Below the pieces are notes generated by a model. That model did not search any database, had not been told where the DNA came from, and saw only the letters and a list, made by a program, of their open reading frames with translations. A stretch of 19,850 nt of DNA. Origin: Ruthenibacterium sp. (lineage in GTDB: Bacteria; Bacillota; Clostridia; Oscillospirales; Ruminococcaceae). Shown here piece by piece: positions 7,166 through 14,635 of the stretch (the stretch's first letter is position 1; the number at the start of each line of letters is the position of its first letter). Location of the stretch: the NCBI GenBank assembly GCA_020025255.1, contig JAHHSK010000037.1, positions 1 through 19,850 of the forward strand, in the 5' to 3' direction. The position numbers and the translations under genes are program-made.

Positions 7166-8118
7166 TTTGCATCCTCCTCACTTTCCTTTGCGGCATCCGC
7201 CGTGCGCATTTCGGCTTCCTGCCCTGCCGGTGCATGGTCGGAAGGCCAGCCCGTCTGCACGCCCGGCAGCGAATCAAACGACGCTTCGTATTCCTTCCAG
7301 CTCTGCATCTGTTCGGGTGAGATCGAAACCGCGCTGATGCACAGATAGTGGATAAGCGGTCGCGGCATCGCCCTGTCTTCAAAATCGCGGAGGTACCGAT
7401 AAAACGCACCGTTATCCGTTCCCTGCCTGCAGTAGACCAGCAGCTCCCCTTTTTCAGAATACAAGGCATATTCGCCCTGCCTGGTTCCTTCCACGGCCTT
7501 CCAGTCCGGCAGGATATCCATGCCGAGGTAGGCTACCATGGCGTTTGCTGTATCCGGAACGGAAACCCCGGCGTCCTGCAGATTCAGCTGGCTGTACACT
7601 TCTTCATCCAACATGCAGAAGTAGCCGATCACCTTATCAGTCTGTTTTTCGGTCACCATGCCTGCATTCATAAAGCTGCCCCTGTTTGTTTTCTGCGGCA
7701 CGCTGATATAATTGGTGAAGCCCAGGGAATCAGAAGCCTGATAGCACTCCTCCGGCCAATATTCCGTCGCCCGGAACCAGCCTTCCGGCAGCACCTGTGC
7801 CTCAAAAAGCCCCGCAGCATAATCGCACAGTACGGTCGAATTGATTGCGTACATTTGAAATATGTCGTTGGCTGCCCGATCATAGCCTTCGATCTGATAG
7901 CGTCCGGCATACTTTTTCAGCACGCGTGTCAGATAAATGTCATCTGCCGAAAGGGAAAGCGTCCCCGCTTTGCGTGTGCGCTCATACGAGCCCCGCAGCA
8001 GTGTTTCGTTGTTTTTCATCATGGTAAAAAGCGGAAGTGCCAAACACAGCACGATTGCAAGCAGCGTCAGCAGAATTGATGCCAGCGGGCCGATGCTCCG
8101 GCCTTTTTTCTGTTTCAC
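7162..8118 (-). CDS. Single-pass membrane protein of unknown family
   Basis: I do not recognise this 318-residue protein. It has a short basic N-terminus, one transmembrane helix (about 11-33) and an extracytoplasmic domain of about 285 residues that ends in an acidic, Ala/Glu-rich tail. There is no lipobox after the helix and no LPXTG motif, so it is probably an uncleaved membrane-anchored protein, although the helix could also be a signal peptide. It has scattered cysteines and no catalytic motif I can see. The GTG start at 8118 overlaps the kinase stop by 4 bases and follows AAGGGGG by about 9 bases. A longer frame reading upstream to 8235 lies inside the kinase gene and is not supported. 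Its position between the kinase and the lipoprotein suggests an accessory sensor or an output of the same system. Confidence 0.8.
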   Translation of the reverse strand: MKQKKGRSIGPLASILLTLLAIVLCLALPLFTMMKNNETLLRGSYERTRKAGTLSLSADDIYLTRVLKKYAGRYQIEGYDRAANDIFQMYAINSTVLCDYAAGLFEAQVLPEGWFRATEYWPEECYQASDSLGFTNYISVPQKTNRGSFMNAGMVTEKQTDKVIGYFCMLDEEVYSQLNLQDAGVSVPDTANAMVAYLGMDILPDWKAVEGTRQGEYALYSEKGELLVYCRQGTDNGAFYRYLRDFEDRAMPRPLIHYLCISAVSISPEQMQSWKEYEASFDSLPGVQTGWPSDHAPAGQEAEMRTADAAKESEEDAK

Positions 8119-9629
8119 TGCACCGTACCCCCTTGCGTTTTTTTCACAGCAAGGCGCACAGTTACCGTCGTGCCCCTGCCTTCTTCGCTTTCGATTTGCA
8201 GCTGCGAACCGTGCAGCTGGGCAATGCGCCGGCACACGGAAAGCCCCATGCCGCTGCCGCCGCCTGCGCGCGCACGCGATTTATCCACCATATAAAACGG
8301 TTCCGTCACACGCTGCAGTGCCTGCGCCGGAATGCCGATGCCCGTATCCTGCACAAAAATGTTCACAGCGTCTTCAGATTCTTTCTGCCAGCCGATGTGC
8401 ACACAGCCGTCCTTCGGCTTTGCCGTCGCCGCATTTTTGATCAGATTATAAAGCAGGTCGATCATCAGCGCGCGCTCCGCGTATACTGTGATGTCCTGCG
8501 CATCTGCAAACTCCGCTTTTACCGGGCGTATCACAGGCTCGATCGAGTGCTGTGTCTGCGCAAACAGCTCCGAAAGGCGCACCGCAGTCAGCTGCGGTGC
8601 TTCATCGCGCAGACCCAGCAGCTTGAGCAGGTTTTCGGAAAGTGCCTCCACCCGTTTTGCCTCGCTGAAAATATAGCCTGCCGCCCGATGCTGCAGCTCC
8701 GGTTCGCACTGCATGCTGCGCAGCGTATCCGCATAGCCGATCACCGTTGTCATCGGCGTTTTCAGCTCATGCGTGAACGCGCCCATGAAATCCTCGCGCT
8801 GCTGCACGGAAAGCTCTAAGGCATCCACCTTTTCCTGCACGGCCTGCGCCATGGAATCGAAGCTTTCGCTCAGAACGCCGATCTCATCATTCGTTTCCAA
8901 ACTGGTGCGCTCATCATATGCGCCGGATGCAATGCTGCGGCTCGCCTGCGTCAGACGCACCAGCGGCTTTGTCAGCCGCCGTGCCAGCAGCGCGATCACA
9001 ACCCCCGCAAACACCAGCACCACAAACTCCATTTCACAAAAACGCCACAGTGCCCTGCCGCGCGCATCGAACACATTCGTGACATCATGCGCTGTCAGCA
9101 GCAGGATCGGCGGCGCCGATCGTGTGCGGATCTGTGTTTCCAGCAGCAGATAGGTCGCTTTATCCACGCGCCGGATGCGGTACGTTTCATTGCTGCCGGA
9201 CGGAGCTTCCTGCCAGGGGAAGGAATTATACAGCGTGCGCACGGTCATTTCGATCCGGCCTGCCTTGTCGTCCACTTGTTCTGCGGCAACACGATAGAGG
9301 GCAACCGGGTTTTCCCCGGTGTATTCTGTCAGCCGCCTGCCGTAATCCGCAAAATACTCCTCTGTCACCGGATCCCCGCGCGCCGCAAGATCCATAATAT
9401 CCGATTCAATCACATAGCAGTACAGCAGATGCTGGGATTCGGCCTGTGCCGCCGCTTGCTGCAAAGCATCATCAAAATTGCCTTGCAGCACCACCGCGCC
9501 GCCGACCGAAAGCGCAAGCGCCAGAACAAACAGCATCGACAGCGTCAGCTTTCCTGCAAGCGTCATCTGCCCCTGTTTTGGGCAGCGTCCGCCGTCAAAA
9601 CGCCTGCCGGGTTCCTTTTCATTTTTCAC
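8115..9629 (-). CDS. Sensor histidine kinase with HAMP domain
   Basis: This is a membrane histidine kinase of 504 residues. It has an unusual cytoplasmic N-terminal stretch of about 27 residues, TM1 (about 28-48), an extracytoplasmic sensor domain (49-199), TM2 (about 200-216), HAMP (about 217-270), the HisKA dimerisation domain with FTHELKTP (His287), and the ATPase domain with N-box NLIKNA (395-400), G1 DTGIGIP (428-434) and G2 GGSGMGLS (457-464). All catalytic motifs are intact. It should autophosphorylate and pass the phosphate to the response regulator encoded just upstream. The GTG start at 9629 overlaps the regulator stop (GTGA) and sits 7 bases after GGAGG. An alternative start at Met22 would remove the N-terminal extension but lacks this spacing. 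The ligand is unknown. Confidence 0.93.
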   Translation of the reverse strand: MKNEKEPGRRFDGGRCPKQGQMTLAGKLTLSMLFVLALALSVGGAVVLQGNFDDALQQAAAQAESQHLLYCYVIESDIMDLAARGDPVTEEYFADYGRRLTEYTGENPVALYRVAAEQVDDKAGRIEMTVRTLYNSFPWQEAPSGSNETYRIRRVDKATYLLLETQIRTRSAPPILLLTAHDVTNVFDARGRALWRFCEMEFVVLVFAGVVIALLARRLTKPLVRLTQASRSIASGAYDERTSLETNDEIGVLSESFDSMAQAVQEKVDALELSVQQREDFMGAFTHELKTPMTTVIGYADTLRSMQCEPELQHRAAGYIFSEAKRVEALSENLLKLLGLRDEAPQLTAVRLSELFAQTQHSIEPVIRPVKAEFADAQDITVYAERALMIDLLYNLIKNAATAKPKDGCVHIGWQKESEDAVNIFVQDTGIGIPAQALQRVTEPFYMVDKSRARAGGGSGMGLSVCRRIAQLHGSQLQIESEEGRGTTVTVRLAVKKTQGGTVQ

Positions 9630-10291
9630 GGTTTTGCCTCCGCTTCCAAAAGATAGCCTACCTTGTAAACGGTTTTGATGTGATCCTGCCAGCCCAGCTT
9701 CTTGCGCAGACGCTGGATGTGAAGATCCAGCGTGCGCGTTCCGTCCTCCATTTCGCCGCCCCACACGCGTTCAAACAGCACATCGCGATACAATGCCGCC
9801 CCGCGGTTGCGCAGCAGCTGTTCCAGCAGATCGAACTCCAGCGGCGTCAGCTGGATGTGCCGCCCCTGCTTTGTTACACTGCGCGCCAGCGTATCCACGG
9901 TAACATCCCATGCCCGGAACACCATACCGCCGTGGCCGGAGCGCCGCAGCACGCTTTCAACGCGCGCTGTCAGCTCTGCCACCTCAAACGGCTTTACAAT
10001 GTAATCATCTGCCCCCATATTCAGCCCTTTCACGCGTTCCCCCAGCGTCCCCTTGGCGGTGATAAAGATCACCGGAGTATTCATCGGACGCAGATACTGC
10101 AGCAGCTCATAGCCATCCAAGCCCGGCAGCATGATATCCAAAAGCACCAGATCATAATCGTTCTCTTCGATTCGATCCGCCGCTGCAAGGCCATCGTTTA
10201 CACTTTCGCAATGATATCCCGCGCGCGTCAGGCTCATTTCGATCAGCTGCGCAATGGGTACTTCATCCTCTACAATCAAAATGCGGTTCAT
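9626..10291 (-). CDS. OmpR/PhoB-family response regulator
   Basis: This is a DNA-binding response regulator of 221 residues. The receiver domain (1-118) shows the acidic pair Glu8/Asp9, phospho-acceptor Asp52 in LVLLDIMLPGLDG, Thr78 and Lys100 in VKPFE. The C-terminal winged helix (about 125-218) has the signature LTPLEFDLLEQLL, the segment RTLDLHIQRLRKK of the recognition helix, and the final YKVGYLL hairpin. The ATG at 10291 is the natural start for the family and is preceded by AGGAAAGGG about 10 bases upstream; ATGs further upstream are out of frame or would add non-family sequence. It is the first gene of the operon and overlaps the kinase gene by 4 bases. Target genes are unknown; autoregulation is plausible. 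Confidence 0.95.
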   Translation of the reverse strand: MNRILIVEDEVPIAQLIEMSLTRAGYHCESVNDGLAAADRIEENDYDLVLLDIMLPGLDGYELLQYLRPMNTPVIFITAKGTLGERVKGLNMGADDYIVKPFEVAELTARVESVLRRSGHGGMVFRAWDVTVDTLARSVTKQGRHIQLTPLEFDLLEQLLRNRGAALYRDVLFERVWGGEMEDGTRTLDLHIQRLRKKLGWQDHIKTVYKVGYLLEAEAKP

Positions 10292-10316
10292 TATGCATCG
10301 ACCCTTTCCTGTTTGT

Positions 10317-10322
10317 ATCATA
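10317..10322 (-). promoter_or_regulatory. Possible -10 element of the two-component operon
   Basis: The minus strand has TATGAT 26 bases before the regulator ATG, in the only space between the degV terminator and the operon. No recognisable -35 lies 16-18 bases upstream, so the promoter may need an activator, possibly the regulator itself. Confidence 0.35.
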
Positions 10323-10356
10323 TCGAAAAGTTGTATCCGTTTTGTTTCCGCCGCAT

Positions 10357-10405
10357 AAAAAGAGCGCCGAAGCACAAAAGCCCGCAGGCTTATGCACTTC
10401 GGCGC
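10357..10405 (-). terminator. Terminator of the degV gene
   Basis: A long hairpin with outer arms GCGCCGAAG and CTTCGGCGC, extended inwards by wobble pairs and an inner AAGCC/GGCTT stem, is followed on the minus strand by TCTTTTT. It starts 15 bases after the degV stop. Confidence 0.88.
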
Positions 10406-10419
10406 CGCTGTAAATTCAT

Positions 10420-11265
10420 TTAAAAAGCAACGATGATCCCGCCATTGCAGGCATACACCGAAGAAAGGCCGCTTGTCGGCACCAGGATCACTTCCCGGAT
10501 CGCCGCACACTTTTCCAGAAAATCCTTTTTCAGCGTCATGGCGCGCTGCGGACAGTTGCAGTAGCTCATAACCAGCGTCAGGCTCTTTGCCATGGCATCC
10601 TTTGTGCTTTCTGCCACCAATTCCACCAGGCGATGCATCGCATTCTGGGTGCCGCGCACTTTTTCCAGCGCAACAATGCTGCCGTGTCCATCCTCGCCCA
10701 TGATCGGGCGCATGGCCAGCACGCCGCCCAGCAGCCCTGCCACCTTGGAGATCCGGCCGTTTTTCACAAGATTGGAAAGATCCTCCAGCACAAAGCGGGT
10801 GCGCAGCCCGGCAATGAACGATGTGATCTCGCTTACGATTTCTTCAAACTTCCTGCCGCCGTCGATCCGGTCGCGCAGCTTCAGCGCAATCAGCGTTTGC
10901 CCCGCCGCCGCGCTTTCGGAATCGAACACATGGATTTTCTTTTCCGGATATTTTTCCAGCACCATTTCACGCGCAACACAAGCCGAATTGTAGCTGCCGG
11001 AAAGCTTTGAGGAAAGCGTAACCACAAAACTGTCGCCCGCCTGTTCCATAAGCGCGGCATATTCTTCCGGCGACGGACATGCCGTGACCGGCGGCTGCTT
11101 ATTCGCTTTCATATCGGCAAGCAGTTCTTTCACATCGATCGCTTCATTGTCGATATAATGCTTTGTTCCGATATCGATTTTCAGACTCGCCACCGAAACA
11201 TGCAGCAGATTGCGCAGTGCCGGCGTCATATCACAGCAGCTGTCTACGATGATCTGAATACTCAT
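10420..11265 (-). CDS. DegV-family fatty-acid-binding protein
   Basis: This is a cytoplasmic DegV/FakB-like protein of 281 residues, the usual length. Family members bind a fatty acid between two domains and, where FakA is present, present it for phosphorylation. Visible marks are the N-terminal IIVDSCCDMT, the ligand-loop region PPVTACPSPEEY (a variant of the common T-S-x-P-S motif), LSSKLSGSYNSA, VFDSESAAAGQ and the LEDLSNLVKNGRIS stretch that is highly typical of the family. The ATG at 11265 follows GGGAGGAAAA. It is a single-gene unit with its own promoter and terminator. No fakA-like kinase gene is visible in this window, so the physiological partner cannot be named. Confidence 0.92.
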   Translation of the reverse strand: MSIQIIVDSCCDMTPALRNLLHVSVASLKIDIGTKHYIDNEAIDVKELLADMKANKQPPVTACPSPEEYAALMEQAGDSFVVTLSSKLSGSYNSACVAREMVLEKYPEKKIHVFDSESAAAGQTLIALKLRDRIDGGRKFEEIVSEITSFIAGLRTRFVLEDLSNLVKNGRISKVAGLLGGVLAMRPIMGEDGHGSIVALEKVRGTQNAMHRLVELVAESTKDAMAKSLTLVMSYCNCPQRAMTLKKDFLEKCAAIREVILVPTSGLSSVYACNGGIIVAF

Positions 11266-11305
11266 CCCGTTTTCCTCCCTCGGCCTATTGATCCATGTAT
11301 GTATT

Positions 11306-11334
11306 ATTGTATCTTTTTATGTTCCAAAAGTCAA
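11306..11334 (-). promoter_or_regulatory. Promoter of degV
   Basis: The minus strand reads TTGACT (11329-11334), a 17-base spacer, then TACAAT (11306-11311), matching the vegetative consensus at 5 of 6 positions in each box. Confidence 0.87.
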
Positions 11335-11349
11335 TTAAAAGTAAATCAC

Positions 11350-11378
11350 TTGTATTCATCGCCAAAATTTGATAAAAT
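11350..11378 (+). promoter_or_regulatory. Promoter of fhs
   Basis: The plus strand reads TTGTAT (11350-11355), a 17-base spacer, then TAAAAT (11373-11378). Its -35 box is only 15 bases from the -35 box of the divergent degV promoter. Confidence 0.8.
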
Positions 11379-11438
11379 TCCCTTATATGACGCGTATGTT
11401 TCGCATCGACAGGTTGTTTTTATGAGGAGTGTTTCAGT

Positions 11439-13103
11439 ATGAAAAGTGATATCCAGATTGCTCAGGAAGCCACCCCCAGGCTCATCACGGAAGTAGCTTC
11501 AGATCTTGGCATTGCCCCGGAACAGGTCATTGCGTATGGCAGATACAAAGCCAAAATCGATCACCGCATCATCCGCAGCAAGGCCGATAAAAAAGACGCC
11601 CAGGTTATTTTGGTAACGGCAATCAACCCCACCCCGGCCGGTGAAGGCAAAACGACAACCAGTGTCGGGCTTGCCGATGCACTGCACCGCATGGGCAAGC
11701 GGGCGATCCTTGCGCTGCGCGAGCCAAGCCTTGGCCCTGTATTCGGCATGAAGGGCGGCGCAGCAGGCGGCGGGTATGCACAGGTGATCCCCATGGAGGA
11801 TATCAACCTTCACTTCACCGGCGATCTGCACGCGATCGGCACGGCAAACAATCTGCTTGCTGCCATGATCGACAATCACATTCATCAGGGGAATGCACTG
11901 GGCATCGACCCGCGCCGCATCACATGGAAGCGCTGCATGGATATGAACGACCGTCAGCTGCGGTATATCACCGATGGTCTGGGCGGACGCATCAACGGCA
12001 CCCCGCGTGAGGATGGCTTTGACATCACCGTTGCAAGCGAGGTTATGGCTGTATTCTGCCTTGCAACCGATCTTGCCGATCTCAAGCAGCGTTTATCGCG
12101 CATCGTGGTGGCCTACACCTATACCGGCGCGCCTGTCACCGCCGGTGAAATCGGTGCTGCCGGGGCAATGACAGCCCTTTTGAAAGATGCTTTCGATCCG
12201 AACCTTGTGCAGACACTGGAGCACACCCCCGCGCTGGTTCACGGCGGGCCGTTTGCCAACATTGCGCATGGCTGCAATAGCGTGATCGCCACCACTCTGG
12301 GCATGAAGCTTGCCGATTACGTCATTACCGAAGCGGGCTTCGGCGCAGATCTCGGCGCAGAAAAGTTCTATGATCTGCCCTGCCGTTTTGCGGGCATTGA
12401 ACCGTCCGCCGTTGTCATTGTCGCAACGGTTCGCGCACTCAAGCACCACGGCGGCTGCCCGAAAGCCGAACTGGGCACGCCCAATCTGGAATATCTGAAG
12501 CAGGGCAGCGCAAACCTTGTGCGCCATATCGAAAATATGAAGCGGTTCGGCTCCCCGGTGTGCGTTGCGATCAACGCCTTCCCCACCGACAGTGCCGAAG
12601 AACAGCAGTACCTGCGCGAATTGTGTGAATCGCTCGGCGTGCCCTGCGCATTGAGCGAAGTGTTCGCCAAGGGCGGCGAAGGCGGCCTTGAACTTGCGGA
12701 AAAGGTTCTCGGCATCCTGCAGCCCAGCCCGGTACAGTACGCCTATGAAGCCGATGCCCCGATTGCCGAAAAGATCGACGCCGTGTGCAAGAATATTTAC
12801 CGCGCCAAAAACGTCACTTTTTCTGCCGCGGCAAAAAAACAGCTCAAGGAGCTGGATGCAAACGGATTCGGTCATCTGCCGATCTGCATTGCGAAGACGC
12901 AGTACAGCTTTTCGGATGATGCTTCCCTGCTTGCAGCACCCGCTGATTTCACCATGACCGTGCGGGAACTGCGCCTTTCCGCCGGCGCGGGATTTGTGGT
13001 CGTCGTTATGGGCAGCATCATGACGATGCCGGGTCTTCCCAAAGCACCGGCTGCCTTGAATATCGATGTCGATGAAAACGGCGTCATCAGCGGATTGTTC
13101 TGA
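11439..13103 (+). CDS. fhs: Formate-tetrahydrofolate ligase
   Basis: This enzyme joins formate to tetrahydrofolate at the cost of ATP, giving 10-formyl-THF for purine synthesis and one-carbon metabolism; in acetogens it serves the methyl branch of the Wood-Ljungdahl pathway. The 554 residues match the family length. The P-loop PTPAGEGKTT (64-73) is clear, as are the LREPSLGPVFG and KGGAAGGGYAQVIPMEDINLH-type regions and the C-terminal TMPGLPKAPAA. The ATG at 11439 has GAGGAG 9 bases upstream. It is the only plus-strand gene here and is transcribed alone between its own promoter and terminator. The enzyme is common in purine-fermenting and non-acetogenic Clostridia, so it does not prove acetogenesis. 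Confidence 0.97.
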   Translation: MKSDIQIAQEATPRLITEVASDLGIAPEQVIAYGRYKAKIDHRIIRSKADKKDAQVILVTAINPTPAGEGKTTTSVGLADALHRMGKRAILALREPSLGPVFGMKGGAAGGGYAQVIPMEDINLHFTGDLHAIGTANNLLAAMIDNHIHQGNALGIDPRRITWKRCMDMNDRQLRYITDGLGGRINGTPREDGFDITVASEVMAVFCLATDLADLKQRLSRIVVAYTYTGAPVTAGEIGAAGAMTALLKDAFDPNLVQTLEHTPALVHGGPFANIAHGCNSVIATTLGMKLADYVITEAGFGADLGAEKFYDLPCRFAGIEPSAVVIVATVRALKHHGGCPKAELGTPNLEYLKQGSANLVRHIENMKRFGSPVCVAINAFPTDSAEEQQYLRELCESLGVPCALSEVFAKGGEGGLELAEKVLGILQPSPVQYAYEADAPIAEKIDAVCKNIYRAKNVTFSAAAKKQLKELDANGFGHLPICIAKTQYSFSDDASLLAAPADFTMTVRELRLSAGAGFVVVVMGSIMTMPGLPKAPAALNIDVDENGVISGLF

Positions 13104-13140
13104 TGCCCCCTTCGGCCTGCCGCATTGCCGGAACAATATC

Positions 13141-13169
13141 AAAAGCCCCCAAAATCGGGGGCTTTTTTT
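13141..13169 (+). terminator. Terminator of fhs
   Basis: A 10-bp stem AAAAGCCCCC/GGGGGCTTTT with a 6-base loop is followed by a T tract, 38 bases after the fhs stop. The leading A-run means it could also work in the other direction. Confidence 0.92.
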
Positions 13170-13233
13170 GTTATGCCGCATACGGGTTCTGCCTTGCGGT
13201 ATGCCAAGCTTTGGCGCGGGGGGCTTTTAAACC

Positions 13234-13272
13234 AAAAACGGCAGGGAGGGGCGACCTCACTGCCGTTTTTTT
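13234..13272 (-). terminator. Terminator of the pilus operon, probably bidirectional
   Basis: An 11-bp stem AAAAACGGCAG/CTGCCGTTTTT has a loop that can extend through GAGG/CCTC. On the minus strand it follows directly on the last sortase stop codon and ends in TTTTTGG. T and A runs on both sides allow function in either direction. Confidence 0.82.
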
Positions 13273-13891
13273 AAATTTCAGGATAGCGGTCAAGCGGATT
13301 CTCCAGCATGCATCGCACGGTTACGCGCGCTTTTCCGCTGTATGTACAGGTAAACAGCGTCAAATCATACCGGCTGTCCGTCATTTTTTCAACATCCGCT
13401 GCATCCATTGTGAAAATCTCTTCCACCCGATACCGATATTCGCGTCCCGCTGCATTCGTCAGCAGGATCTGTGCACCCGGATGCAGGCTTGTCAGCCGAC
13501 CGAAATGGCACTCGTAATTATGCGCAAGGATCACTAAGCCGCCGCTTTCGATGCTTCCGGCATAAACGCATGGGGTTTCTTTCAGCTTGGGATAGCTCCA
13601 TTCCGATTGCACCGGAAGCTCCAGCCCCAATTCAGGAACGTTCAATATCCCAAAATATTCTGCCGCAGTCTCTTTCGGCAGTTCCTGCTGGCCGGATTGC
13701 TGGTTTTCGCCGCCGGCACTTTGCTGCATTTGCTCGCGCAGCTGCCGCAGCGCCAAATCGCTTGCCTTGCTTGCCGCCTGTTCGGATGCTCTGTTATAGC
13801 CGTACAGCAGCACACTGCCCGCCAGCAGCAAAGCGCCCAGCGCCATAAAAAGCAGCCCGATCCGCTTATTGCGCTTCATCTTGTTTTCCAT
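13271..13891 (-). CDS. Second, short sortase, possible pilus-anchoring enzyme
   Basis: This is a membrane-bound sortase of 206 residues with one N-terminal helix (about 9-31), a Gln/Ser/Glu-rich linker (32-75) and a compact catalytic domain. The catalytic triad is readable: His124 in ILAHNY, Cys182 in TLFTCTYSG and Arg189. There is no C-terminal transmembrane segment, so it is not a class C enzyme like its neighbour; I cannot fix the class and suggest a class B/D-like form. It is the last gene of the pilus operon and overlaps the small LPQTG protein gene by 26 bases, which suggests it acts on that protein, for instance to attach the pilus base to peptidoglycan. The start at 13891 lacks a strong ribosome site; a second in-frame ATG at 13879 is a real alternative. 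Confidence 0.85.
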   Translation of the reverse strand: MENKMKRNKRIGLLFMALGALLLAGSVLLYGYNRASEQAASKASDLALRQLREQMQQSAGGENQQSGQQELPKETAAEYFGILNVPELGLELPVQSEWSYPKLKETPCVYAGSIESGGLVILAHNYECHFGRLTSLHPGAQILLTNAAGREYRYRVEEIFTMDAADVEKMTDSRYDLTLFTCTYSGKARVTVRCMLENPLDRYPEI

Positions 13892-14615
13892 GCCGGTATG
13901 TCCGAATCCCGATGCCCATGCAAGTCAGCCCCGCCATAAGCAAAACCGGTATCGGCCATTGCACCACCCCGGTTTGGGGCAGCAAGGCATCCGGTTCGTT
14001 CGGTTTTGGCTCCACCGGATGCTCCGGGTTCCGTTCCCACTTGGGCACAACCACTGCCGTATTTTCCCAGCGATCCCCCGCATGCTGGTAGCGGGGCAGA
14101 TACACCAAGGCGGGCAGCATTTCCCAATCCTTCGCTGCCCCGTCTTGCCACTTGAGCAGCACATAAACGCCCGAATTCAAGTCACGAAAGTGGATCATGC
14201 CGTCCGATCCGGCTTTTTTCAGCTGGATCGGGGCAGCCGCCCCGCTTTGCGGATTTTCTTCCGGCTGCTGCAGGCGCGGGCAAAGCTTATCCAGCAGCAT
14301 TGGCAGCGTTTCTTGCGTTATCCCATCAAATTCCAGATCGGCAAACGCTTCCATAGGCTTCATATGCAGGTTTCCGTCGGCATCCAGCTGCCCTTGTGCT
14401 ACATGATACAGGGCGATCTGTGCATCCGACACCGGCTGGACATCCGAAGCCTGCACATCCACATCGATCGCGAACTCGTTGGAATCCAGATCCACCGCCG
14501 CCGCCTTCAATGCCAATACCGGCAGCAGCAGCATTACCGCAAGCAGCACGGTGAAGCGTTTTTTTCGTCTGTAAGCCCTTCGGCTTATGTGTTTTTCCGT
14601 TATATCCGCCTGCAC
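13866..14615 (-). CDS. LPQTG surface protein, candidate basal or minor pilin
   Basis: This 249-residue cell-wall protein has a basic N-terminus and signal peptide (about 1-40), a beta-rich middle, a proline-rich stretch (about 196-209), the sorting signal LPQTG (212-216), a hydrophobic helix and a basic tail. The middle ends with W183..VVVPK (Pro191-Lys192), which resembles the pilin-lysine motif of SpaA/FctA-type subunits. A short size, a proline-rich tail before the sorting signal and a place next to a non-class-C sortase gene are features of basal pilins in other Gram-positives. I therefore infer a basal or minor pilin, but no domain match could be run. The start codon is GTG at 14615 with GAGG 8 bases upstream, 20 bases after the class C sortase gene. 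Confidence 0.8.
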   Translation of the reverse strand: MQADITEKHISRRAYRRKKRFTVLLAVMLLLPVLALKAAAVDLDSNEFAIDVDVQASDVQPVSDAQIALYHVAQGQLDADGNLHMKPMEAFADLEFDGITQETLPMLLDKLCPRLQQPEENPQSGAAAPIQLKKAGSDGMIHFRDLNSGVYVLLKWQDGAAKDWEMLPALVYLPRYQHAGDRWENTAVVVPKWERNPEHPVEPKPNEPDALLPQTGVVQWPIPVLLMAGLTCMGIGIRTYRHGKQDEAQ

Positions 14616-14635
14616 TTATCCAACCTCGCTTTCTT

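Noticed and set aside
12093..13181. Open minus-strand frame of 362 codons opposite fhs
   Set aside because: It overlaps the strongly conserved ligase and runs through the fhs terminator; composition matches a shadow frame.
13172..13203. Weak hairpin between the two convergent terminators
   Set aside because: An 8-bp stem with a wobble pair, a 14-base loop and no T tract; no support for an RNA gene or riboswitch.
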